Of a stretch of 64,000 bases of DNA, positions 36,000-44,875 are shown piece after piece. The notes under the pieces were generated by a model. It did no database searches and had not been told where the DNA came from. It saw nothing but the letters and a program-made list of their open reading frames with translations. The stretch comes from Mesorhizobium temperatum (lineage in GTDB: Bacteria > Pseudomonadota > Alphaproteobacteria > Rhizobiales > Rhizobiaceae). The translations under genes were made by a program, and so were the position numbers. The DNA is taken from the NCBI RefSeq assembly GCF_002284575.1, contig NZ_NPKJ01000007.1, forward strand, positions 414 to 64,413, written 5' to 3'. Positions within the stretch are counted from its first letter, which is position 1, and every line of letters begins with the position of its first letter.

Positions 36000-36455
36000 C
36001 TAGACAGACACCACAAGCCGGTCGAGAAAAGGCCGCTGGCCGACAAGCAGCTTTTCCCGGGCCATATCGAGGCCGAACCACCCTGCGCGATCGATCTCTG
36101 GAAAGAATTGTATGCGGCCGCTGCGCGGCGGCCATTCCATCTCGAACATGTTGCTGCGCAGGCTGCCGGCGTCGAAATCGCCTTCGACGCCGAACGCCGT
36201 AATGAGCTTGCCGCCGCGCTGGCGCAGTTCTCCGAGCGGAAGCAGTGCTCCCTTGAGCTCCCAGCCGGTTTCCTCCACGAATTCGCGACGCGCCGCAGCT
36301 TCCGGCTGTTCGTCATCACCATACTCGCCCTTTGCAATCGACCACGCGCCAAGATCGCGGTTTTGCCAGAACGGCCCGCCCGGATGGACAAGCAACACCT
36401 GCAGTTCGTTGGTCGATCTGCGGTAAGGCAGGATGCCCGCACTTCTTTTCGCCAT
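36000..36455 (-). CDS. NUDIX hydrolase
   Basis: A single NUDIX domain of 151 residues. The Nudix box is complete: GEYGDDEQPEAAARREF followed by VEETGW, matching G-x5-E-x7-R-E-x2-E-E-x-G-x, which binds the catalytic metal. The N-terminus AKRSAGILPYRR and the QVLLVHPGGPFW strand are typical of the NTP/ADP-ribose pyrophosphohydrolase group. The substrate cannot be predicted. The gene is convergent with druE and may mark the return to the core genome after the defence island. Confidence 0.9.
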   Translation of the reverse strand: MAKRSAGILPYRRSTNELQVLLVHPGGPFWQNRDLGAWSIAKGEYGDDEQPEAAARREFVEETGWELKGALLPLGELRQRGGKLITAFGVEGDFDAGSLRSNMFEMEWPPRSGRIQFFPEIDRAGWFGLDMAREKLLVGQRPFLDRLVVSV

Positions 36456-36975
36456 CGCCTGAAGCCTCCTGAATCCAGCCTATCATCGCAGGTAGGCTGA
36501 ACGGGATGTTCCATTTGTCGATAGACTGCCCTGCCCTGTGTCGATGCGACTGGCTACACCCCATCAATACGACACGAAACGATCTAGCTCCCCGCTTTTC
36601 AAAGACGACCTCATATCGTCCTCTGGGTTGCGGCCCCGTCCCGTCTCATCGGGCCGATTGGGCCAACAGGCATCGGGGCGCCAATAGCCCCAGACGTGAT
36701 CCTCCGAAATCACAGTAGCGAGTGCAAACTCATTCGATCTGGAGTGGTCAGCGATCCGCGAACTATGCCGCAATGCCCTGCGGATTGAACCGGGGTGCGA
36801 TTGGCCCAAGGCGATTCATTGGCGCGCTGGAAAGCACGCCGCCAAAAGTGCTTTTCGACAACCCGCTCGGTTCGATTTCGGCCGGGCACACGCGGTCTGT
36901 TCACCGACCTGCACGAACCGCGCGTTGCCGGCGACCTCGACGAAACGCCTGATATAGTCGAGCCGATCGGTTGGC
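36456..36975. other. Intergenic region before the glycan cluster
   Basis: About 520 bases without a supported gene. A minus-strand frame at about 36816-37025 has protein-like composition (RLDYIRRFVEVAGNARFV) but overlaps the end of the glycosyltransferase gene and has no recognisable domain; it may be a relic. Confidence 0.4.
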
Positions 36976-37710
36976 TTAGCTACCGGCTCGCCGAGCGCGA
37001 AGAGACGCCTCTGTTTGATCGGCATTACCCAAGAATTCGTCGCGTTCGGCTATCCACAGATCCGCATAGTCGACATTCTGCCACTCGGCAAACCACGGAC
37101 CGCCGCTTGTATAGTGGACCGCCTTGGGTGTGCCAAGCGCCGGCTTTTCGTTCCAACCTTCAAGCCAGTTCCACTCTACTGGCAACGAGCCCAGGTCCTC
37201 ATCGGCGACCCACTGCATTCGATGGAGGTAGGCGCCACTTTCGCGGTTCACGACCTCTGGCGTAAGCGATTTAACCGAAGGGTGCGCGCAATTGAACAGC
37301 ATCAGCGAGGACCAGTTTTTTCGTGGGTAGGATGTCTGGACCACGCCGTCCATCTTCGTGGTGGCCTTCGGCGTATAGTCATGCTGGACGCAATAGACCG
37401 CCTTGTTCGACTTCGTGTATTCCAGCAAACCTGCGACGTCACCGAGCCACAGGAAGTCGCAATCGCAGAACAAAGCCCAACCCGTGTAGTCGGCGAGAAA
37501 AGGCGTGAGAAACCGCGTATAGGTGAACTCTGTTGACGCGAGCGGATCTTTTTCCCTCCAATACAGCTCACGGGCACGCAGTTCGTCCTGTTTGATTGGA
37601 ATGACGGATACCGGCACTGAAGCGTTTTTAAGCAAAGAGTGCCGCGCTACGTCGTAGGCGATTGGCTCACGGCTGTCCCATCCAACGAATACCCTAAACG
37701 CATCAGTCAT
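36976..37710 (-). CDS. GT8-like glycosyltransferase
   Basis: A soluble glycosyltransferase of 244 residues with a GT-A fold. The start FRVFVGWDSREPIAYDVARHSL is typical of a glycosyltransferase group related to GT8, and the metal-binding D-x-D is in ALFCDCDFLWLGDV near residue 85. A late HYTSGGPWF helps bind the donor. I start at ATG 37710, with AAGG at a good distance; a longer frame exists. It closes a line of surface-glycan genes on the minus strand. Donor sugar and acceptor are unknown. Confidence 0.8.
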   Translation of the reverse strand: MTDAFRVFVGWDSREPIAYDVARHSLLKNASVPVSVIPIKQDELRARELYWREKDPLASTEFTYTRFLTPFLADYTGWALFCDCDFLWLGDVAGLLEYTKSNKAVYCVQHDYTPKATTKMDGVVQTSYPRKNWSSLMLFNCAHPSVKSLTPEVVNRESGAYLHRMQWVADEDLGSLPVEWNWLEGWNEKPALGTPKAVHYTSGGPWFAEWQNVDYADLWIAERDEFLGNADQTEASLRARRAGS

Positions 37711-37789
37711 ATTCAGTACCTTGGCTCCTGATTTCAAAACGGTCATACCCTAGCTGTCTGGCAACAACTCGGCAACAATGGTGCAGAAA

Positions 37790-38605
37790 TTAGCCAGGAC
37801 GATTTCTGAATCTCACGGATTTGCCTTTCACCTCGGTCCGGCTTTTTTCGGCGGATTTCGTCTCGCTGCCCAATGCGACAAGCGCCCATTTCTGATAGGT
37901 GTAGCTGGCCGAATAAGCGGCGACCATCGCACCGGTCGAACCATCCAGAAATCCCAGCTTGAAAACATAGCTGTTCATATAGGCCCAGACCGACCGAAAA
38001 ACCGCCTTGCTTATCGAGCTTTTTCTGCCCTCGGCAAGCAACCGCGCCGCGGACGCTTCTGCGTATCGGCCGATCTTGTCATGCGCGTCTGCCAGGTCGG
38101 CGATGGAGTCATGCTCCATAGAGTGGGACAATCGCGTGACCTTCCCATTCATCACTACCTTCTCGTGCACCGTGTCGTTGCTGAAGCGCCCGGACTGTCG
38201 ACGGAAAAGCCTGAGCACCAGATCGGGCGACCAGCCGCCATGGCGGACAATGTGCCCACAAAAGCGGGATCTTCTTGGTATCTCGAAGCCGTCATAGCCT
38301 TTTGGGTTGGCGATAGCGGCTCTGATTTCTGCAGCCAGGGGTGGCTCGACCCATTCGTCGGCATCAAGGGAAAGGACCCAATCGCCTGTCGCCGCGGCGA
38401 GCGCACGGTTTTTTTGCGCGCCGAAACCGGGCCAATCGAGGGTGATCAGGACCTTGGCCCCGAGTCCACTGGCGATGTCCCTGGTTTGATCGGTGCTGTT
38501 ATTGTCGAGGACGACGATTTCGTCGGCAAAATGTACCGAGCGAAGGCAACGTGCAATGCACGCTTCCTCATTGCGGCTGATTATGATGACTGAGAGCGCC
38601 GGCAC
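37790..38605 (-). CDS. GT2 glycosyltransferase, WaaE-like
   Basis: A family 2 glycosyltransferase of 271 residues. The GT-A core is plain: LSVIIISRNEEACIARCL, the nucleotide-binding EIVVLDNNSTDQT, and the metal site DWVLSLDADEWVEP. The region after it (FEIPRRSRFCGHIVRHGGW, then HEKVVMNGKV) matches the lipopolysaccharide-core glucosyltransferases of the WaaE/KdtX group. It therefore probably adds a sugar to LPS core or a similar lipid-linked glycan on the cytoplasmic side of the inner membrane. The start is a GTG with a weak ribosome binding site. Confidence 0.85.
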   Translation of the reverse strand: MPALSVIIISRNEEACIARCLRSVHFADEIVVLDNNSTDQTRDIASGLGAKVLITLDWPGFGAQKNRALAAATGDWVLSLDADEWVEPPLAAEIRAAIANPKGYDGFEIPRRSRFCGHIVRHGGWSPDLVLRLFRRQSGRFSNDTVHEKVVMNGKVTRLSHSMEHDSIADLADAHDKIGRYAEASAARLLAEGRKSSISKAVFRSVWAYMNSYVFKLGFLDGSTGAMVAAYSASYTYQKWALVALGSETKSAEKSRTEVKGKSVRFRNRPG

Positions 38606-38710
38606 GGTCAGACGGTTCCGGCGTCAAAACTGCTGTTGTTCAAAGAAACTGTCCCCCCGGCCTGTTGGCACTCCGAGTGATACTAACGGATTCAAAAAAA
38701 ATGTCGAAAA

Positions 38711-39880
38711 TTATCTCAGGTCGAGACTTTCGTAGAGCGCTATCATTCTCCTGATCATGACGTTGAAATCGTAGTGTTCGGCCGCCGCTCTGACCTTAGC
38801 CGCAGTCTCAGGCCGTGACGACAGCTGCAACGCGCGGGCAAGCCCGGCGGCGAGGTCGTTGACGCTGGCTGCGTCGCAAACAAGCGCCGGGTCGAACCGA
38901 TCGACAAGCTCGCGCCCCCCACACCCGGTGCTTACCACGGCGGGCAAGCCGCTGGCCATGGCTTCGATCACCACTGTGCCGAATGGATCATAGATGGAAG
39001 GCAGCACGGCAATGTCGGCGGCGCCGTACCATGGCAAGGTGTCTTTCTGCGGCCCCAGCATCCTGAGCCTTGCGCCAAGACCAAGTCTGTCGCCGGCCTG
39101 CTTGAAGGCATTGGCGCGCGAATCTTGGCCAACGACCCATACCTCCGGCTCACCGTCCAGCGTGGCGACAGCCTTCAGCAATGGAAGAAGTCCTTTTCGC
39201 GCGAAACCCGAGCCGACAAACAGGACGACCGACCTGTCATCGTTGATGCCGAGCCGTGAGCGGACCGCAGTTCGATGCTGCTGACGCAGCTCCAGGTTGA
39301 AACGGCGCAGGTCAACCCCGTTGGGAACATGGTGCACACGTTCCGCCGGATAGTCGTAGTGACGGATAATATCCTCAGCCACCATTTTCGAAATGGCAAT
39401 CACAGCTTTAAGCCGTGGGCTCGCATAGGTTGTGCGTTCAAGACGCAGCGTCTGGCGGTGAAAGGGGCTCAGCGCCATCGCTGCCCTGCCAAGCCGCGTC
39501 TCGAAACGCCGCCGCTCGGCAAGATAGGCGGCATGAACGCCTTCCCCGGCCCGGAACACATCGCAGCACGGAAGGCGATCGTTGCTCTGCACCAGGGCCG
39601 GCGGCATTTCGGCGATCTTGCGGCATGCGGCCCGAGCAAAGGACGTCGCCCGCTGGGAGCGGGGAAAGCGGCGACCGGCACAATGGATGAATTCTATGCC
39701 CTCGTATCGCGGCCAGTCGCCGGACAGCACGGCCACCGGCCGTTGACGCGCGGCGAACGCCGCCATGATGTTTTCCAGCATGATCTCGCCTCCGCCAAAA
39801 GGCGCATAGCGCTGGCGTACGAACACAATAGGCGTCTTCGGTTCGGCTTGAACCGGTTGATCATGCTGTGACAAATCCAT
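38711..39880 (-). CDS. GT4 glycosyltransferase
   Basis: A GT-B glycosyltransferase of 389 residues, family 4. The N-terminal domain opens with IVFVRQRYAPFGGGE, the linker has HHVPNGVDLRRF, and the C-terminal donor-binding site holds the E-x7-E motif in DPFGTVVIEAMASGLPAVVS. The similarity to WaaG-type heptose/glucose transferases suggests LPS core synthesis, but the acceptor is not certain. The ATG is preceded by GCGAGA. It stands apart from the GT2 gene by about 105 bases and faces the plus-strand sulfotransferase. Confidence 0.88.
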   Translation of the reverse strand: MDLSQHDQPVQAEPKTPIVFVRQRYAPFGGGEIMLENIMAAFAARQRPVAVLSGDWPRYEGIEFIHCAGRRFPRSQRATSFARAACRKIAEMPPALVQSNDRLPCCDVFRAGEGVHAAYLAERRRFETRLGRAAMALSPFHRQTLRLERTTYASPRLKAVIAISKMVAEDIIRHYDYPAERVHHVPNGVDLRRFNLELRQQHRTAVRSRLGINDDRSVVLFVGSGFARKGLLPLLKAVATLDGEPEVWVVGQDSRANAFKQAGDRLGLGARLRMLGPQKDTLPWYGAADIAVLPSIYDPFGTVVIEAMASGLPAVVSTGCGGRELVDRFDPALVCDAASVNDLAAGLARALQLSSRPETAAKVRAAAEHYDFNVMIRRMIALYESLDLR

Positions 39881-40054
39881 GCAATCTCGCTACGCCCTTT
39901 TGCACCACGATTAAGCTTTCGAACTTGGCGGGACTTTCTTCGCAGTCTATTAAGCGCAGCAAGCCGGTCCTGGATAGGGGCAATTCGCTATAGTTCTGCG
40001 TGGTTGCGGCTATGCCACGACTGGTAGACTGCTTTCAAGGCGAGGGTTTTGCCG

Positions 40055-40972
40055 ATGACCACCAGCCATGTTTCGCCCGCCGACACGGTCATTCCGGGCA
40101 AACGCAAGATCGGCGTGATCCGCCGCCTCGAGCGCTCGTTGCGACCAGGACTGCGAAATCTTCGCAGCCTGGTCAAGGAGCCGTTTCTTGCCTGGGCGCA
40201 TCCGGAAGCGCTGGCTTTTTACCGCAGAGCCATGGAAACCGCATATCTGCCGGACGACCTGATCGACGTAGTCCCGCAACTCAAGATCCTGTACCTCGCC
40301 ACGCCAAAGGCGGCGAGCAGCCGCATTCGCAGCAACCTTGCAGCCATGATCGGCAACGACACCGTGTCGGGGTGGCGCAGCGACCAGAACTGGAAGGTGC
40401 ACAACCGAAAGGCGTCGAACTTGCAGGCGCCTCGCCATGGCGTCGTGCAGTTCTATCGCATGGCCACAAGTCCCGAAGCCTTGCGATTCACCTTCGTTCG
40501 CAATCCCTATACAAGGCTGTTGTCGTGCTGGGCCGACCAATATCGCGACCGTCCCCTTGTGCCTGGTTATGGCAGGGTGGAGGTCTATCTGGCCAACCGC
40601 GAAAGGGCTGATCCGGCGCTGCCTGTCGGTGCTGACAAGAGCCTGTCCTTTGCAGATTTCGTCGCCTTTGCCTGCACGACGTCCACATGGCGCATCGACA
40701 AGCATTGGCAGAGGCAAAGCGACATCGTCGACCTTCCAGGCGTTGCGTTCGACCTCATCGGCAAGACCGAGACTTTCGCAAAGGATTTCGAACGGGTTCT
40801 CGATCATGTCGATGCGAGCGACGAGGTAAGACGCGCGGCGATGCCACCTCTGCACACCTCCTCGCGCCGCAGGCTTGCCGACTATTTCACGCCAGAACTG
40901 GCGGACACCATCTATCGTGCGTATGAGCGCGACTTCGATCAGTTTGGCTATCCGCGCGCGCTTCCAGCGTAA
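40055..40972 (+). CDS. Sulfotransferase family 2 protein
   Basis: A 305-residue protein of the Sulfotransfer_2 type, which moves sulfate from PAPS to a carbohydrate. The 5'-phosphosulfate loop is ILYLATPKAASSRIRSNL near residue 90 and the 3'-phosphate site is FTFVRNPYTRLLSCW near residue 150, the two hallmarks of the family. No signal peptide or membrane helix is visible, so it should act in the cytoplasm before export. I start at ATG 40055, after GCGAGGG; an upstream TTG is in frame. It is the only plus-strand gene between two minus-strand glycan blocks and converges with another sulfotransferase. Confidence 0.85.
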   Translation: MTTSHVSPADTVIPGKRKIGVIRRLERSLRPGLRNLRSLVKEPFLAWAHPEALAFYRRAMETAYLPDDLIDVVPQLKILYLATPKAASSRIRSNLAAMIGNDTVSGWRSDQNWKVHNRKASNLQAPRHGVVQFYRMATSPEALRFTFVRNPYTRLLSCWADQYRDRPLVPGYGRVEVYLANRERADPALPVGADKSLSFADFVAFACTTSTWRIDKHWQRQSDIVDLPGVAFDLIGKTETFAKDFERVLDHVDASDEVRRAAMPPLHTSSRRRLADYFTPELADTIYRAYERDFDQFGYPRALPA

Positions 40973-40990
40973 AGCGGTCGCGCCGCCGTC

Positions 40991-41677
40991 TCAAAGATAT
41001 CCGAACGCCTGCATCAGGGGTTTCCCACGCCCCTCGGTAAGCTCCATCAATTCCTGCTGACCCAGTTCGGTCTTCCAGCGGCCGCGGCCATCATAAATCG
41101 GCTGGTTCACTTGTTGGTTGCGCAACGCGGCATGTTGGGGTTGCGCATCAAGTGTGAACCATCGTTGCGGGTTCCGATGATAGTCGAGCAAACTCTGGTC
41201 GAACGACAATCCCAGGAAGGTGCAGATCTTTTCGATGGTCGCTTCCGGGTCATCGACAAGATCTTCGTAGCGGTAAATCAGGACGTCCTTGCTGCCGCGC
41301 TCGGCAAGCACCATTGTGTTGTCCGAAATCCAGCGATCCAGGCTCTCGGTCGCACCGCCGAGCCGCCTGGTCAGCGAAGCAACGGTATCGCGCCCATCGC
41401 GTACCGGCATCACGAACTTCGCGCCCGGCACCAGGCGTCGTATCCGGTCGACACGCCTGATATGACGCGGTGTCTTTTCCAGCAGCACCGACTTGCCCGC
41501 CCCAATGGCCGCCCGTTTCAGCTTCGAGTAGCGATACAGCGCAAGTGGAGCCCATTTGAAAAACACGTTGGTTTCTTCGAATGGCAAAAAGACATCGGCA
41601 TGCGAAGCAAGAATCGTCGCTATCAGCGTGGTGCCGCTATGTCCGCATCCGCAGACAAAGCCTTTGCATCGGATCAA
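40991..41677 (-). CDS. Sulfotransferase domain protein (228 aa)
   Basis: A compact PAPS-dependent sulfotransferase. The 5'-phosphosulfate loop is FVCGCGHSGTTLIATILA at the very N-terminus, and the 3'-phosphate site is KFVMPVRDGRDTVASLTRRL near residue 90, followed by LIYRYEDLVDDPEATIEKIC typical of the family. It lacks a signal peptide. It starts with TTG overlapping the stop codon of the preceding sulfotransferase gene, so the two are co-translated and may act on the same glycan at different positions. The acceptor is unknown. Confidence 0.88.
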   Translation of the reverse strand: MIRCKGFVCGCGHSGTTLIATILASHADVFLPFEETNVFFKWAPLALYRYSKLKRAAIGAGKSVLLEKTPRHIRRVDRIRRLVPGAKFVMPVRDGRDTVASLTRRLGGATESLDRWISDNTMVLAERGSKDVLIYRYEDLVDDPEATIEKICTFLGLSFDQSLLDYHRNPQRWFTLDAQPQHAALRNQQVNQPIYDGRGRWKTELGQQELMELTEGRGKPLMQAFGYL

Positions 41678-42462
41678 GTCACACCTGCCCTGTCGTCGGC
41701 ATAAGATATGCCATGCCGCTGAAAGGCTTCATCGAGCCGCCTCCAGTAATCGAGCCGCGCAAGCACGTCGTCACAAAAGCCTACATCATCCGCGCTGAGG
41801 TAGTCCAAATAACCGCCGACCTTACCTTTTCGAACCTTGAAACTTTCCGGGTCGTCAGGATTGCGCGGTTGCAATCTCCCGCCATAGCGCGCACCCAGTT
41901 CTCCTGAGATTTCAGATTGCTGCATGCGTTTGAACGATCTGCTGGCGGCAACATCGGCAAGCTGGGACTCCTCAAAGGGTTTCCCCAAAAATTTCCCGAT
42001 GCTGCGCAATGCATCGTTTGTATCCCGCTGCACATCTTCATAGCGCAGAAGCGCAATCTTTCGCATGTGACTTGCGGCTGCGAACCACTGCAGGTTGAAA
42101 AGGGCAATCTTCTCGACACCGTGTTTGGGGCTTCTTATACAATCGCCGATCGGACCTGCTTCCAGCCCATGGCGTTTGTTGACCTGAAAATATCCAGACA
42201 CCGCAGTGTCGCGGGGGTCTCGCGTCAGGAATAGAATCCGTTGCCGTTTGTAGCGAGACTTGTCGGGGCTGATCTGCGTAATGTCACGCAGATCCTTGTG
42301 GTCGGAACCGTCATGCGTGTAAGCCGCATCGACGCTCAGATCGTCAAGCATTACTCGCAGCCAGGTCCGCCCGGATTTGGGAAACGAGACGACAAGGAGG
42401 GGCGGCTTTCTTGCAAAAAAGTTGGAAAACAAACTCAACTTGCGGACTCCGATTGCGGGCAC
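41674..42462 (-). CDS. Sulfotransferase family 1 protein
   Basis: A 262-residue cytosolic-type sulfotransferase (Sulfotransfer_1). The classic PAPS loop LLVVSFPKSGRTWLRVML is at about residues 21-38, and the 3'-phosphate motif is RILFLTRDPRDTAVSGYF at about residue 75. KIALLRYEDVQRDTNDALRSI follows as expected. A GTG is used as start; a TTG eight codons later with GGAG in front is an equally good choice. The gene overlaps the next sulfotransferase by 4 bases and follows the GT-B-like gene by 14, so it belongs to the same minus-strand operon. Confidence 0.9.
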   Translation of the reverse strand: MPAIGVRKLSLFSNFFARKPPLLVVSFPKSGRTWLRVMLDDLSVDAAYTHDGSDHKDLRDITQISPDKSRYKRQRILFLTRDPRDTAVSGYFQVNKRHGLEAGPIGDCIRSPKHGVEKIALFNLQWFAAASHMRKIALLRYEDVQRDTNDALRSIGKFLGKPFEESQLADVAASRSFKRMQQSEISGELGARYGGRLQPRNPDDPESFKVRKGKVGGYLDYLSADDVGFCDDVLARLDYWRRLDEAFQRHGISYADDRAGVT

Positions 42463-42476
42463 TTTGATCGAGCAGA

Positions 42477-43559
42477 TCAGCGATTGTAAATATCGATTAA
42501 GGCATTGGCGATCCGTTGCGAAGCCGGCACCTTTGGATCAATCGACAGATTGGCATTGAGGAAGTCCCGGCTTTGCTCAAAATAAGTCAGCCTTGACCTG
42601 ACCGCAGCGCGGATATCCTCGACAAGGTCATGCTCCGACAATGTTGGTTTGAAAGCGCCCATAGGCCTGTCGAACTCGACCATGGGCGAAACCAGCGGAT
42701 ACAGCACCACCGGAATGCCGCAGGCGATTGCTTCGTAAACAGTGGTGCTTGGGCGCGTTACGAGCGCCAGAGCGTCCGGGAGCAGCTGTGCGAAATCCAG
42801 GGTCGATTTGTTCGGCATATCGACTTTTGCGAACATCGTGGGGTGAACGCTAACGACATAGGCAAGGCCGAGTTTCGCGCATGCGGCTGTCACGGCTTCA
42901 ATCGCTTGGCGATCTGCGGGCTCTTCGATATCCCCCTTGAAGTTGACCAGCACAAAAAGCCCTTCATCGTGCCTGGCGCCAGCGCTTCCGACGGCACGCT
43001 CAATGACCGGCGAGCCGACCACGTATGTCGGCTGTCGTCTTTGCTGCAGCGCCGCTGGTCCCATCGACAGGATGTAGTCAGCTCTCACAAATCGATGCGG
43101 CTGCAGCAGTCGCGCACCCCCGATCAGGCCGACCACACGGACCATGCCGAAGTTGATGGAGTCGATGAACCGCCTAAAGAATTGCGGCGCATAGTCATTT
43201 CCAGTCACCAGCATGTCGCCGGGTCTGATCATCCGCTCGAGTTCGGCAAAGCCGATATGCGATATTCCCCGGGCGTTGAGTTCAGGTCGCGCTACGCCGC
43301 CGCGTTTCAATCCATCAAGATGCGCGAACACGCAGCGGATGCCGCGGTCACCCAGAATTTCTGCCGCGTCAGCCAGCAGCCGAACATTGTTGCGGTTGTG
43401 TGGGACGAAGTAGACAGTCCTCGTCGCTGCCCTGCCGCGAGCGTAGATACGCCCGCGCTTGAACAGATTTCCTGGATGCACAAGCCGGTACGCCGCGAGG
43501 AGCCGCTGCACAAAGCCTTCGCTGACAGGAGAAGCCGCCTTGGCTCTCGACCTACCCAA
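42477..43559 (-). CDS. GT-B-like glycan synthesis protein
   Basis: A 360-residue protein without a clear family name. The fold looks like a GT-B glycosyltransferase: a first Rossmann-like half (TRTVYFVPHNRNNVRLLADAA), and a second half with GLFVLVNFKGD, VVSVHPTMF and a donor-site-like ALVTRPSTTVYEAIACGIPVV, as in polysaccharide and CDP-glycerol-type transferases. The TTG start has GAGG upstream. It lies between the paralog triplet and the sulfotransferases, so a role in assembling the sulfated glycan is probable; which sugar it moves is unknown. Confidence 0.7.
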   Translation of the reverse strand: MGRSRAKAASPVSEGFVQRLLAAYRLVHPGNLFKRGRIYARGRAATRTVYFVPHNRNNVRLLADAAEILGDRGIRCVFAHLDGLKRGGVARPELNARGISHIGFAELERMIRPGDMLVTGNDYAPQFFRRFIDSINFGMVRVVGLIGGARLLQPHRFVRADYILSMGPAALQQRRQPTYVVGSPVIERAVGSAGARHDEGLFVLVNFKGDIEEPADRQAIEAVTAACAKLGLAYVVSVHPTMFAKVDMPNKSTLDFAQLLPDALALVTRPSTTVYEAIACGIPVVLYPLVSPMVEFDRPMGAFKPTLSEHDLVEDIRAAVRSRLTYFEQSRDFLNANLSIDPKVPASQRIANALIDIYNR

Positions 43560-43702
43560 AGATATACATCGCCTCTTATCCGTGAAATTCAGAACGGCCG
43601 CCCGCCGGGTAGTTTACAATGCTCTCGCCGTCAAGAAAGACGCTTGACTACTTCGCCGGTTGTGACCTGCCTGGCACACTCGCGACGTATTGTGTGATGG
43701 AT

Positions 43703-44875
43703 TCAACCAGCGCCGATGAGTGAGCCCATGTGGTTTTGTGCGTCTTCCATCACCGCGGCCCAAGGCCGTTCCCGTTTCGAGACCAGCACTGCAGATGGAT
43801 AGTAGGGTGTGCGATCGCCCTCGACCGGCCAGGAACGTTTGAAACCATCGCCAAGGATAAAGACCGACGGGATGCCGAGCGCGCCCGCAAGATGCGCCCC
43901 GGTGTTGCTGATGGTTACCACGGCGTCCATCGCGGCAACCTGCGCCGCGAAAAGGTCCATATCGACGAGTTGGTCGATTGATCCGTCATGGAGAATACGC
44001 GCGAGCTCGCCATCGGTCAGGATCTTCAGGTCGGACTCGACCTGGCCATATTGCAGCGAAACGAACCGGAGGTCCGGACGGCTGATAAGCCCGCGCCATG
44101 CCGTAAGTGGCGGGAGGTCCTTGCCGGGATTGGAGCTGCCCCATGCGATGCCGACCAAAGGCCGCCCATCCTTCCGATAGCGAGCGCGAAGTTCAGCGAC
44201 CCGCGCCGGGTCCGGCTTCAGCGGGACGAAATGCTCCCGGATCGTGGTCTCATCTGTCTCGAACACGGCAGTCAGATGCTGAACGCCCGCAAAGGCCTGG
44301 GCCTCGCAATAGGCGGCCTTGTTCCCCGGACCGACAGCTCGCACATCGGCGGCGGGAAATGTCCGCTGAAAGAGCGGCACCAACCGGTGCTCGACCAGGA
44401 CGATCAAACGAGCGGCCCGGGCGAGCGCGCGGCCGACGGAACTCGCATGATGGATCGCGGTGGCCAGACCCTGCTTTTCGGTCTCCATCAGATCGACGAG
44501 CAGGACCTGGTCCGAGATATCCTGGCCGAGCCATTCGCCGTTGACGCGGCCCTCAACGATGTGGCGCCGGGCGATCTTGAGCTCGGCCGCCGGGCCGTAG
44601 GCGCCCATACGCATCAGCGCCTTGCTAAGCTCGTCGAGCAGGCGAACCTCACCCCTCGACTTCGCGATCGAACCCAGAGCCAGGGCTTTCGGCAGCGCTG
44701 CCGGCCAATCGCGCGCCTCGACGCTTCGCCGATAATCCGCCATCCGATCGGCAATGTCGCCATCACGCCAACGAAGGAAAAGCTGCCGCCGGTGGCGACG
44801 GAACCAGACCTTGTAGTTGTAGCCTGCAAGCGCGACACCGCGGCGGAACCGGCGAAGGAGTTGGCTACCGGCCAT
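43703..44875 (-). CDS. TPR / GT9-like glycosyltransferase paralog 1
   Basis: The first 90 residues are helical, TPR-like; the C-terminal 270 resemble GT9/GT41 transferases, with VGIAWGSSNPGKDLPPL, FVSLQYGQ, and the donor site DAVVTISNTGAHLAGALGIP. It is one of three consecutive genes of the same build; FAAQVAAMDAVVTISNT and SWPVEGDRTPYYPSA recur in all three with small changes. I start at ATG 44875, which overlaps the preceding stop by 11 bases; a longer frame would overlap by 83. Probably a sugar transferase for the surface glycan. Confidence 0.75.
   Translation of the reverse strand: MAGSQLLRRFRRGVALAGYNYKVWFRRHRRQLFLRWRDGDIADRMADYRRSVEARDWPAALPKALALGSIAKSRGEVRLLDELSKALMRMGAYGPAAELKIARRHIVEGRVNGEWLGQDISDQVLLVDLMETEKQGLATAIHHASSVGRALARAARLIVLVEHRLVPLFQRTFPAADVRAVGPGNKAAYCEAQAFAGVQHLTAVFETDETTIREHFVPLKPDPARVAELRARYRKDGRPLVGIAWGSSNPGKDLPPLTAWRGLISRPDLRFVSLQYGQVESDLKILTDGELARILHDGSIDQLVDMDLFAAQVAAMDAVVTISNTGAHLAGALGIPSVFILGDGFKRSWPVEGDRTPYYPSAVLVSKRERPWAAVMEDAQNHMGSLIGAG

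Noticed and set aside
36816-37025. Protein-like minus-strand frame next to the GT8-like gene
   Set aside because: It overlaps the end of the real gene by about 50 bases, has no recognisable domain and no clear ribosome binding site.
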